A stretch of DNA of 64,000 nucleotides from Crambe crambe (lineage: Eukaryota; Porifera; Demospongiae; Poecilosclerida; Crambeidae): assembly GCA_963924555.1 (NCBI GenBank), contig OZ004581.1, positions 3,162,001 through 3,226,000 of the forward strand. Reading direction: 5' to 3'. Below, in pieces: positions 34,252 to 45,191 of the stretch; the stretch's first letter is position 1; each line of letters opens with the position of its first letter. The notes beneath the pieces were generated by a model that was not told where the DNA came from, did not search any database, and was given only the letters and a program-made list of their open reading frames with translations. The position numbers were made by a program, and so were the translations under genes.

Positions 34252-35920
34252 CTACTGCTCAGATACAGAGTTTGCAATATTACTAGTCTCCAAGTTTGGC
34301 AGCTTCTGTGAAGAGGACTCATATTCAGTCATTTTTTGAAATGACTCGTCAAAATCTGGAAGGAAAAAAAATCTCTCAGGTAGAAGTGAGTAGCTAGCTA
34401 CTTATATATTTTTATATAGTTTATTTAAGTTCACTTGATACCTTGATCTTTCACTATACTGTTCTCAATGTTTCGAACCAGCTCATAGAATGGTCTCTAC
34501 TGGTGTTTTAAATGTGAAAAATCAGGTCACAAAATTGAGAATATTAAAGCAGATTTAGCGAATGATGAAGGGATCAAGTGATTTATTATCCCATAGTAAA
34601 CTGTTAGTCACTTCACAAATCGGAAATCCAACTCATGAAAATAATTTTGTGCAAGTCACTGCTAAACAACTTGTACATTATACAGTACTAAGTATAGTAG
34701 AAATTGATCATACATGTGTTCTTACAGAGCATATACTCTCACCTGAATAAAGTGGATTGCTGATCTATAAAGCAAACAAGAAAAAAAACAAAAAAAAACA
34801 TCATCACAAATTCCATAAAAGGTCAGAAGTTTCATCATGCGAAGTGTGGAAGTGCTGCCAACAGTTTCTGGCCAATTTCTCTAGTTAATCTAGCTAATTA
34901 ACAGCTATGCAAGATTATAGGACTATTATGCTATTATTATGTTAAATTCATGCAAGAATGTGGAATTGCTACAGGATCACTATCAATAGCTTCCATGTGC
35001 AATGTTTTGATTCTGCAATCTCCTACGTAACTGTATATGTCTAGACATAAGTAACTACTGTACCTTCGAACTTTTATCGATGGTAATTGATTCTGTTTTC
35101 GAACTGTATGAAGATTTCCTTTGCTTCGATGGTCTACCAAAGCAGTCCTTGATTGCTTTGTACACAACAGCATTCCTCATTACGTGCAGCAAGAAGATGA
35201 AGAGACCCTAAAGTACAATAATAATTAAATAAACAAACAAACAAACAAAAATGAAATTAGAATTAAAATAGGCAATACTGTGGAACGTCCGATAAAGGAC
35301 ACTCTGAAAGAGGACAATCTAAAAGTATATACATCGTACAAAATAATCACCAAAAGAGGACAACCACTCTACAAAGGACAAAAAAGGATGGTGTCCTTTA
35401 TTCTGAGATTTCACTGTGTGCCAAATGGAAGGTTGTGACTCATGAGCTGAAAGACTATAAGCTGAATTTTTGCTCTTTTTTCTCAGGAACTATCATTAAA
35501 TTTTTTGCCATAATGAGATAAAGATTGGGATGTCCCTTATATGTGATATTTGACATTGAATTCCACCTTACCTGGAAAGAGTTGAGTATCGTGAAGAGCC
35601 ATGCAAAGACTGTTGTGTTCTCATTGACAGCAAAGAGACCAAATATCCATGTCAGTCCCAGAAGGGGCATTAGAATAACACTACTCTTGATAGTTGTCCT
35701 GAAACAAATAAGCACACAAAATTAATAAACACTCTTGAATGCAGATGCTACACAAATACCATCTGAAAGAGGACAAACCTCTCAACAAAGGACGATCTAA
35801 ATAGCAAAATTATCTGTGTAAGGTTGTGGGTTATGGAAATGATTTCTACTTGCATGAGACCCTCATATACATATACCGTCATATTTCAAACTTACTTCAC
35901 AAGTTCAGTGTTCTTGACTT
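34252..35920 (-). pseudogene. Adhesion GPCR copy C, 5'-truncated
   Basis: Only 3' exons are present: part of the third intracellular loop exon (35896-35920), the TM6-TM7 exon (35572-35698, 127 nt as in A and B), the tail exon (35064-35207), the microexon (34743-34764, ISNPLYS) and the last exon with TAG (34252-34355). Phases and borders match gene B exactly and the sequences remain open. Similarity to gene B stops abruptly at about 35920, in mid-exon, where unrelated GC-richer sequence begins. Upstream exons for TM1-5 and the ectodomain are absent from the window. It is best read as a truncated tandem copy. A short distal transcript is conceivable but nothing supports it. Confidence 0.85.
35277..35417. 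mobile_element. MITE of the CAGTGGAAC family in copy C
   Basis: It starts ACTGTGGAACGTCCGATAAA and ends TGAGATTTCACTGT. It lies in the same intron as the gene B copy at 23936-24101, so the insertion probably predates the B/C duplication. Confidence 0.65.
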
Positions 35921-36488
35921 TGCAAGCCCATACGAAAGGTACTGCCTAGCACCTAGGCATGTGCGAGTGGACTGGCCAGCTGTCTCGGGGCTTTTGGCGA
36001 GTCTGATCCGCCCACATCTGCAGTCATTGTACAATTTACTGATTCGAAGGTTGACGCCCTCCTTGGCGAGTGTGCGCATGCTGCTAGCAACGAGCTCCTC
36101 AGCTGCTAGCAACGAGCTCCTCAGTTCCCCGGCCCCAAGTCCACAGCTACAGCTAGCTGAGTTAAAAACGGAAAATGCACTACGTTTTTGAATATGCCTC
36201 TGAGAAAGAGCTAGCAAAGCTAGCTGAGGGGATAGTTCCACAGAACTAGATTTTGCCATACTGGGAGCTCTATCACTATCATACTCTCTTTATTATCTCA
36301 AAGAATAACCATAGATACTGTACATACTGTACATGTATGTACAGTATCTATGGAATAACTAGCTATAGAAAAGACAATTTTTAGAAAAGAGGCCATTATA
36401 GATGGTATAGAGATGCATTTCACTTGGGCCATACTGCTTCGATGCTGCAGTACTTGGTTTTCATAATTCCAGTTTCACCTGGGGGAGG
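35921..36488. other. GC-richer segment abutting copy C
   Basis: An open frame of about 120 codons runs on the minus strand from an ATG at 36257-36259 (MAKSSSVELSPQLA...) across the junction with copy C and stops just inside it, in a frame different from the receptor. A 22-bp tandem duplication (GCTGCTAGCAACGAGCTCCT) lies inside it at about 36078-36121. A palindrome (CCATAGATACTGTACAT and complement) lies at 36309-36353. I do not recognise the reading frame and it may not be coding. Confidence 0.35.
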
Positions 36489-39400
36489 CCGGTGTAGGAG
36501 CGATATGGGGCCCCCCGTGATATGGGGCCCCCCGGCCGTATATCACTAGTGAAATGAGGCCCCCAGGGGGGCCTTAAAGCGCTAGTATTTTGGGGCTCCC
36601 CCAGTGAAATGGGGCCCACGCACGCGTGCTGGCAATCAGCTGGGAATAGCAGCTAGCTATGTCAGTATTCCTACACAGCCATCAAAAGAGTACTTGATAG
36701 GTGGAGTGTATCCTGATGGCTATGACAAGCAGTCTAAGAATGAGGAGGAGGAAGATCCACAAAACTGCAGCATATAAAAATTGCTATAGGCGCTAGGCTG
36801 ATGTGTTGATTTGGTGGGCAGAGGTTCTTGGAGTTAGCCCCTAGAGACACTAGGTTCATGCGTGCCTGCCCTGTCATCTAGGCATGCATAGCTAGCTGCC
36901 ATGAGTTTCAGGGGGCTAACCATGTGAGGTAGGCGCCATTGACTTGGGCTAGCTGGTATGCATTGCATACAAGAGGCAAAGATACATAGTTTCTATATAG
37001 ATTCCTCATAGCTATACAGCATTCTAATGGTGTGTTAGAGTCAGTTGGAGTATTATAACCACGATCGAGTGTGAATTTTCTGACTTGCTTCATAGACTCT
37101 GTGACGTTGACCATACAGACTGAGATACTTTTCTAGTGTTATGTGACACAGCTTACTGAGTAGAAAATAAGGAACCTCACCTAGCTAGATAGCTATTTTG
37201 TGGTAGAACTATCCAGTTAATTGTGGACCAAGATGACATTTTCTCATCTAGCACGTGACATATAGCTAGAGTTTTACCACGCTTCTTCCATGCTTCTTCC
37301 AAGGTAATTTTTTTGATAAAGAGTTTGGTGCTACAGAACTAAAGCATAGTGAAACATGTTGCCAGACTAACACCACGTGCTGGTGAAGCTGGAAATAAAA
37401 TAAAGTGTATGTACAAAGGTTGTAACTTAGAGAACTATAGTATAAAAATAAAAATTTGTAGTGACTGTAGTAGGTTAAATGGCATGTTGAGCAAGGACAG
37501 CATATATGATATGTACATAGCCTGGCTTGATTAAAGTTGTTCATGAAATGTGCCATGAAAACTGTAAAAGTTGAATGACTTTTCAAGATTCACTTGAGGC
37601 ATTGAGTTCCACAGCCATGATATTCTGCTGAAATAGAAGTGGCGGCCCACGATGGTGCGATTAAACTTGTACTCCAGTTTGTTGTTCAATGCTTCCCTAG
37701 TTGCATTTGTAGAGAAGCAGATGTAGTCTGAGATGTCTAGCTAGACTGGAGAAAACTACCAATCTCTCTCTCGCATCCATGCAGTAACAATTCTTCAGCC
37801 TTGAGGATTTCATTATTCACTGAGGGGGGACAGTGAATTATGGACATTATTCACTGGTGAAAATTGTCCACTGGGACAAATTTTGGGAGGACAATATTCA
37901 GACACCATAAGCTTTTATTTTGTTAGGAAGCTTGGAAAACTGAGGGAGCCCCATATCACTGACAGCTTTTATTTTGCTAGGAAGCTTGGAAAATTGAGAG
38001 AGCCCCATATCACTGACTGGTCCCTATAGCTTATTTTGCTAGGAAGCTTGGAAAATTGGGGGAGCCCCATATCACTGACTGGTCCCTATAGCTTATTTTG
38101 CTAGGAAGCTTGGAAAATTGAGGGAGCCCCATATCACTGACTGGTCCCTATAGCAAAAGCTTTTATTTTGAAAATTGAGGGGGCCCCATATCACTGACTG
38201 GTCCCTATAGCAAAAGCTTTTATTTGCTAGGAAGCTTGGAAAATTGAGGGGGCCCCATATCACTGACTGGTCCCTATAGCTTTTATTTTGCTAGGAAGCT
38301 TGGAAAATTGAGGGAGCCCCATATCACTGACTGGTCCCTATAGCAAAAGCTTTTATTTTGCTAGGAAGCTTGGAAAATTGAGGGGGCCCCATATCACTGA
38401 CTGGTCCCTATAGCAAACACTTTTATTTTGCTAGGAAGCTTGGAAAATTGAGGGAGCCCCATATCACTGACTGGTCCCTATAGCAAAAGCTTTTATTTTG
38501 CTAGGAAGCTTGGAAAATTGAGGGAGCCCCATATCACTGACTGTCCCTATAGCTTTTATTTTGCTAGAAAAATTGAGGGAGCCCCATATCACTGATGGTC
38601 CCTATAGCAAAAGCTTTTATTTTGAAAATTGAGGGGGCCCCATATCACTGACTGGTCCCCATAGCAAAAGCTTTTATTTTGCTAGGAAGCTTGGAAAATT
38701 GAGGGAGCCCCATATCACTGACTGTCCCTATAGCTTTTATTTTGCTAGGAAGCTTGGAAAATTGAGGGGGCCCCATATCACTGACTGTCCCTATAGCTTT
38801 TATTTTGCTAGGAAAATTGAGGGAGCCCCATATCACTGATGGTCCCTATAGCAAAAGCTTTTATTTTGAAAATTGAGGGGGCCCCATATCACTGACTGGT
38901 CCCCATAGCAAAAGCTTTTATTTTGCTAGGAAGCTTGGAAAATTGAGGGAGCCCCATATCACTGACTGTCCCTATAGCTTTTATTTTGCTAGGAAGCTTG
39001 GAAAATTGAGGGGGCCCCATATCACTGACTGGTCCCTATAGCAAACACTTTTATTTTGCTAGGAAGCTTGGAAAATTGAGGGAGCCCCATATCACTGACT
39101 GGTCCCTATAGCAAAAGCTTTTATTTTGCTAGGAAGCTTGGAAAATTGAGGGAGCCCCATATCACTGACTGTCCCTATAGCTTTTATTTTGCTAGGAAAA
39201 TTGAGGGAGCCCCATATCACTGATGGTCCCTATAGCAAAAGCTTTTATTTTGAAAATTGAGGGGGCCCCATATCACTGACTGGTCCCCATAGCAAAAGCT
39301 TTTATTTTGCTAGGAAGCTTGGAAAATTGAGGGAGCCCCATATCACTGACTGTCCCTATAGCTTTTATTTGCTAGGAAAATTGAGGGAGCCCTATATCAC

Positions 39401-40191
39401 TGATGGTCCCCATAGCAAAAGCTTTTATTTTGCTAGGAAGCTTGGAAAATTGAGGGAGCCCCATATCACTGACTGTCCCTATAGCTTTTATTTTGCTAGG
39501 AAAATTGAGGGAGCCCTATATCACTGATGGTCCCTATAGCAAAAGCTTTTATTTTGAAAATTGAGGGGGCCCCATATCACTGACTGGTCCCTATAGCAAA
39601 AGCTTTTATTTTGCTAGGAAGCTTGGAAAATTGAGGGGGCCCCATATCACTGACTGGTCCCTATAGCAAAAGCTTTTATTTTGCTAGGAAGCTTGGAAAA
39701 TTGGGGGAGCCCCATATCACTGACTGTCCCTATAGCTTTTATTTTGCTAGGAAAATTGAGGGAGCCCCATATCACTGATGGTCCCTATAACAAAAGCTTT
39801 TATTTTGAAAATTGAGGGGGCCCCGTATCACTGACTGGTCCCTATAGCAAAAGCTTTTATTTTGCTAGGAAGCTTGGAAAATTGAGGGGGCCCCATATCA
39901 CTGACTGGTCCCTATAGCAAAAGCTTTTATTTTGCTAGGAAGCTTGGAAAATTGAGGGAGCCCCATATCACTGACTGGTCCCTATAGCATGCAAAAGCTT
40001 TTATTTTGCTAGGAAGCTTGGAAAATTGAGGGGGCCCCATATCACTGACTGGTCCCTATAGCCCTAGGAATATGGGGACTACGGGGTCCCCATAACCCTA
40101 GTTGTATGGGGCCCCCCCAGCCCTAAATCTCTAGTGATTTGGGGATGGGGGGCCCCAAAACCAGGGGGGCCCCATTTCACTACTACACCGG
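36489..40191. mobile_element. Repeat element with inverted CCGGTGTAG ends and internal minisatellite
   Basis: The left end (CCGGTGTAGGAGCGATATGG, then GGCCCCCC blocks) is mirrored at the right end (complement CCGGTGTAGTAGTGAAATGG, then GGCCCCCC blocks). The inverted similarity extends, imperfectly, for about 80 bp and includes ATCACTAG(T/A)GA. Between lie about 1.27 kb of non-coding DNA and a 2.2-kb minisatellite. No transposase is visible and no target duplication is obvious. I infer a large non-autonomous element or foldback structure. Confidence 0.55.
37895..40072. repeat. Minisatellite of about 34 units, with higher-order pattern
   Basis: The core unit runs AGCTTTTATTTTGCTAGGAA, then GCTTGGAAAATTGAGGGAG, then CCCCATATCACTGACTGGTC, then CCTATAGCAAA. 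Units are 52-75 bp because some lack GGAAGCTTGG or CAAAAGC. Short and long variants recur in the same order, giving a higher-order period of about 190-250 bp. The ATGGGGCCCC part resembles the ends of the surrounding element. Confidence 0.95.
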
Positions 40192-40924
40192 TATTACAGT
40201 TAATATCCAGCCCTCCTATAGGAATAAATGTACTAGGTGGGATATATGACAAAATTAATGAGTAGTTGTAGAAAGAAATGATAAAATAATGAAGAATAGA
40301 CTCGCTGTATCAATTACTAGGGGAGAGGATTTGAAGATAGGGAAGGAATGAAAAAGAGGGAGAAAGGATGCTTTTCCTTTCTTCATGAATATCTTGGCAG
40401 AGCGAGAGTTTCCTGTCTTGACATCTTAATGTACCTTGAATAGATACTTGAAGAGAATACAGCTAGTCCGGGAGAGGAACACCTGCATTACATTCCAAAA
40501 AATCCCCAGCTGCTGTTTTCTCCACCTGGCTAGCTTGCTGGTTTTGCTAGTTAAGCAGTGCTGGGCCAGCCTAGTAGCTACATGGATGGGTGATTCTGGT
40601 TGAACCCCATGGAAAGGCTGATGCAAGTGAGATGGTGGTTAGTTGGTGGAACTCTACATGTAGTTCAGATTGAGACCACCAATCCCACCAAGCAGGATCC
40701 ACTGGAATGGGTGTGGGATCTGCATGGGAACACAAAAATAGCTATAATACCAGTGTTTAGGATCATCTCCCTAAAAGAAATCACCAGCTAAAGAGACCAC
40801 CACTCTATTAAGGCCAGAACACCTATTCCATTTTTCCTAAAGAGAATCAAAGCCACCTAGCTATTCCTGACCCATATATTCTATTGTATAATTTTACATG
40901 AGGTAGCTAGATAGACATACCTAT

Positions 40925-41095
40925 GAGTCCGTAAGTGACCAGCGAGGCAATGGCCATTCCTGTCACTGGTCCTGTCATCTGATTGGACGATCTGACAGAA
41001 GGGTTTGATGAAAGAGGTCACATCAATGCTGGAAAGGTCACGAGTTTTATTCAATTTGTCTCGTAGTTGGTAGAGACCCAGTGGATCTTCCTATA
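40925..41095 (-). pseudogene. GBF1-like ARF exchange factor exon (DCB region), frame-shifted
   Basis: Read on the minus strand, one frame gives EDPLGLYQLRDKLNKTRDLS, SSIDVTSFIKPFCQIVQSD; a second frame then gives TGPVTGMAIASLVTYGLIG followed by a GT donor. From memory, human GBF1 has ERDPLLHSF...LNSITELSEIEPNVFLRPFLEVIRSED then TGPITGLALTSVNKFLSYALI, a good match across both frames. Its NKF residues have no counterpart. The frame change and the absence of neighbouring GBF1 exons suggest a relic exon; an assembly error is possible. It lies about 260 bp upstream of the NLR start on the opposite strand. Confidence 0.6.
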
Positions 41096-41357
41096 TCATA
41101 TGGAGAGGAGGGAGGAGGTAAATTGTATTAGCAGGAGAGGAGGGGGAGGGGGGAGGGGATTAGAGGAGGAAATGGTCTCAAAGTTATGTACATTCTCCAC
41201 AAAGGTCATTTACAAGCTACAAATCAGCATTAGCTAAGTGCAAAGGATTTGGTATTCATAGCCCATTATCAAATTCACGACCCAAATTTAAATGATACGC
41301 AGAACTTTGCTATAAACAGGTCCACCCACTTTTGATAAAATATTGCAAGTAGACACC

Positions 41358-44300
41358 ATGTGGAAGTCACTGTCTAGCTGGTGGACAGGAGATAAATCTC
41401 CAACTGAGACTCCTGACTCTAATAAGACTAAGGACTCAAATGATGACCAGAGCCTTAGTCACTCCGAAGGGAGTGATAGAGTCGAGACAGGAAATAATGA
41501 AGCTTCTGTGAGCCAGGCACATACAAGGTAATGACACATACAACTAAGGAAGAATGCACTGTAGCAAACGTAGCTAATAACTATTTTTTTCTTGATCCTC
41601 TGAATTATCTATAACTGTTATTGACCCAAATAGGATGGGAGAAGCCAAGCCTCAAGCTGGTCAACCTGATTCTAACAAGACTGAGGGATCTTCTATCTCT
41701 AAAGGTGAACAGAGCCTTAGTCATTTGAAAGAGAATGAAATAGTTGAGACAGAAAAAGGTGAAGCTATTGTGAGCCATGGACAAGCAAGGTACATACTAA
41801 AATTAGTACAATCTGGATGGTACTATAGTCTTTTGAGTCCTGCCTAACTTTAACTGGTACAGCTATAGCTATATATATGTATTGAGAGAGCTACAGAAAC
41901 ATCCTTCAAGAATGATACATAGCAATTATAGCTACGTATATTTTTTCATGATCTACAGATCTGCTGAACTTCCTGCCATTATTGATGTGAATAAGGCACT
42001 TGCCTCCTTCATGGATCAGCATGAACCTCTTGCACTGATAATCTGCCACGTGATATCAAGAGTCACTGGAGAACTGTATGCTAAGGGTATCATCTCTAAC
42101 GAAACTCGCTCTAAAGCTTCAAATGCCATGCACATTGAAGAAGAGAGAACTGAAGTATTATTACGTGCAGTGGAGTCAAAAATCAGAGTGGAACCTTTGG
42201 CTTTTAAAGTCTTTGTCCAAATCCTGGAGTCAGAGCTTTACACGAAAAACCAAGCTGATTCACTAATTGAGTGTTACAGTGAGTTTCATAGATTTTAAGT
42301 AGCTATAGTAAAACCTCTAATGCTCTAATGTGGACACTTTGAGACCAGTAACGTGATACATATCAGGGTTTCATCTACTTTTTATGTTCTATAGCTACGT
42401 ATAGCTACTTATTGAAAGAAATGCCTAATAGAGTATTGTGGAGAATTAGCCAACAATGAGTCCTCCAAAAATAAGTAAAATTTTCTTTCACGCTCTGCAC
42501 AGGAGGGGGCACATCCCCCTCCCGTACCACGTGGCCTACAGCCACACAATCAGTGAGCTTCCCCCCAAAGTGAAATTCCTAGATGAAACCCTGCATATTC
42601 TACATACCATGAGGGATATCTGAAAAAACTATTGAACAGTCCATTAGAGATTCCACTGTATTAGCATGCAACCATTGCATGGTCATTTCCTAACATTCAC
42701 AGTTAGATTAGATTTGTTTTTGTTTATAGATAAATGCACAACTCCACTTCAGACCACTATCTGTCATACTTCTCCCGATATTGGTCGCTATGCTGACTAT
42801 CTAAAGGGAGTGTATGAAAACAGCTCAGTATGTGATGATCAAAAGTTCCCTCCAACTCCAAGCCAAAAGTATGTTAACCTTGCAGTGGTAAATCATAAAC
42901 CACGTGATATAGATGAGGTTATGAAATATACCTTATATGGTAATGTGGAAGAGCTGATCGAGAATAAAGAGAAGATAAGCATTGAAGAAATCTTGAAACC
43001 TAAAGACCAGAGTCGATTGAGACTTGTATTAGTAGAGGGTCCTCCTGGTGTGGGCAAGAGTACTTTATCTTGGGAGCTGTGCAGGAGATGGGATAAGATC
43101 CCACATATGAGAGAATATAGCTTAGTGATGCTTCTCAGGCTGAGAGAGAATTCTGTACAGCAGGCTAAAGCTGTTGCCGATCTATTTTATCATGTAGATA
43201 GTGATCTGCAACAATCTGTAGTAAAGGAAGTAGTCACCACTGAAGGTAAGGGAGTTCTGTTCATTCTCGATGGCTTTGATGAGCTTCCGAGTGGTTTAAG
43301 ACGCAATGGACTCTTGATTGATCTCATCACAGGACGTGCTCTACCAAAGTCCACAGTAATAGTGACTAGCAGACCTTCAGCCACTGCTGATCTTCTTGGA
43401 AAGTGTCGTTCTCAAGTACAAAAGCGTGTAGAAATCCTAGGCTTCACCCAAGAATGTGTCAAGGAGTATGCCTCCACTGTCTTTTCATCTGAGCCTAAAC
43501 TTCTAGATGACTTCTTGGCATACATATCAGCCTCTAACAATCCTGCAATCAACAGTTTGATGTACATCCCCCTTAATGCAGCTATAATTATGGAGCTGTA
43601 CAGAAATAGCAAAAGAATTGGTGGCCCTATACCCAAAACATTGACACAATTATATAGTGTTCTTTGTCTTACACTGATACAGAGATACCTCGATAATGAG
43701 CAGCCTTTGAACAGGTTTACTGATCTTACTGAAAAAGATTATCGTCACTTCCTTGATTTATCAGAAGTTGCATTTCATGGGATTAAAGAGAGGGAAGTAG
43801 TCTTTTCTTCTGATAGACTCTCCAAGAATTTGGTTCATTTTGGCTTCCTTGATGTGGTATCGTCTCTTTACAGTGGTCCTGGGGGTGGCGACTCCTATAA
43901 TTTCCTCCATCTCACCGTGCAAGAGTTTTTAGCAGCTTACCACATTTCCCAGCTTCCCCATCAAAAGGGACTAGAGTTATTTGAACAGCATGGTAGAGAT
44001 GGCCCTTGGCATGTAGTGTGGATATTTGTAGCAGGTTTGACTGGTTTTGAATTGTTCAAAGGCATCTCAATGAAGAGTGAAGCTTTTGTGAATAAAACAA
44101 AAGATGATAAGCTAAATCTATCAGGCATGCTCATTCACTGTTTGTATGAAGCTCAAATTAATGAATCGGAATATTCGGCTATTTTTGAAGGTTCAAGTAA
44201 TGTGGAAATAACATTTGTACATGCACCCTTGGATAAATATGCATTGGGCTATTGTATAGCTAGGAGTCCCCCTACAATATTCTGGGATGTGGGATTGTAT

Positions 44301-45191
44301 GGTGGCTCATCAGATAGCCTTATCTGGGGCCTCAGATCAAGAGCAAAGTGTAAAGGCATCATGAAGACACTAGATCTGGACAGTTGCTTTCTCTCAGCAA
44401 ATCTCAAAGAGTGTCCAACAAACATTTTACAGAGCATAACACATTTTTGTATGAAGGAAGATTCTTTTTATAAACATGACCCTGCAGTGTACACACATTT
44501 ATGTGAGTCGATCCCATCTCTGTGTAACTTAAGTACACTCAAACTAAGACCACAGCAACCTTTTCAAGAAGCTGATCTCATCATGCTATTAGATAAGATC
44601 TCAACCAGCAAGGTGTCTTATCTGATAATCGGAAGCTTGCATCACGACATCTTAGAGAAAGAGCAAATCATACTTGCAATGTCTAAGCTCATTCATCCAT
44701 TGTCTGGGACACTTCAAAATCTTGCTATCTTTCAGCATGTATCTAAAATCATCGACACCCAAACATCATTATGTACTGTATTATACAATTCTTCATCACT
44801 AAGAGAGTTGTATGTTGGTTTCCATAATCCAAGTCCTCTTGCTCTACTCGAGACAAATACTTGTCTCACTCGCATCACAATTGAGTGCTTCTGGAATAAA
44901 GAGCATGCTGAGTCTATAGCATCCCTGCTGCAAAAGAACACTACTCTACGTTGTCTGATTTTGAAATTCCTTCACTGTCAAAACCAGATCGAACTTCTGA
45001 AAATTATAACCTGCAACATTGAAGCAAATACAGCTTTGCAGAGATTTGAATTCCACACTGATGGCGTCAATGCCATACTACAGGAACTATCTCGATTAAA
45101 GAATGATCCTCGTATTCATTATCATAACTACTACACTGGAGAATGCTTTTATAAACATAGTCTTGTTAGCGGTAAACGTATTTTGTGGTAA
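41358..45191 (+). CDS. NLR-like protein: helical N-terminal domain, NACHT, leucine-rich C-terminus
   Basis: Four exons join in frame: 41358-41527, 41634-41789, 41959-42278 and 42730-45191, total 3108 nt, 1035 residues plus TAA. Exons 1 and 2 encode two related hydrophilic stretches (DSNKT..., QSLSH, VET, then VS...QA). Exon 3 encodes an all-helical domain of about 107 residues, plausibly of the Death fold (CARD or DEATH). Exon 4 has a NACHT ATPase: Walker A GPPGVGKST, Walker B VLFILDGFDELP, sensor VIVTSRPS, and the FLHLTVQEFLAAYH helix typical of NLRs. About 450 residues follow, with leucine-rich repeats near the end (LRELYVGF, LTRITIECF, LRCLILKF). By family it is a cytosolic innate sensor that oligomerises on activation. 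The CACC before the ATG suits initiation. A MITE lies in intron 3. Confidence 0.9.
42364..42593. mobile_element. MITE with CAGGGTTTCATCTA ends in NLR intron
   Basis: The ends CAGGGTTTCATCTA and TAGATGAAACCCTG are exact complements, and CATAT flanks both sides (42359-42363, 42594-42598). Interior words (gagaattagccaacaatgag) recur at about 60880-60900, marking a decayed relative there. Confidence 0.8.

Noticed and set aside
38645-39527. Repeat protein encoded by the minisatellite
   Set aside because: Open frames are short, occur on both strands and break with unit-length changes; this is expected of a stop-poor repeat.
37895-40072. CRISPR array
   Set aside because: The repeats are contiguous 52-75 bp minisatellite units without unique spacers, in eukaryotic DNA.
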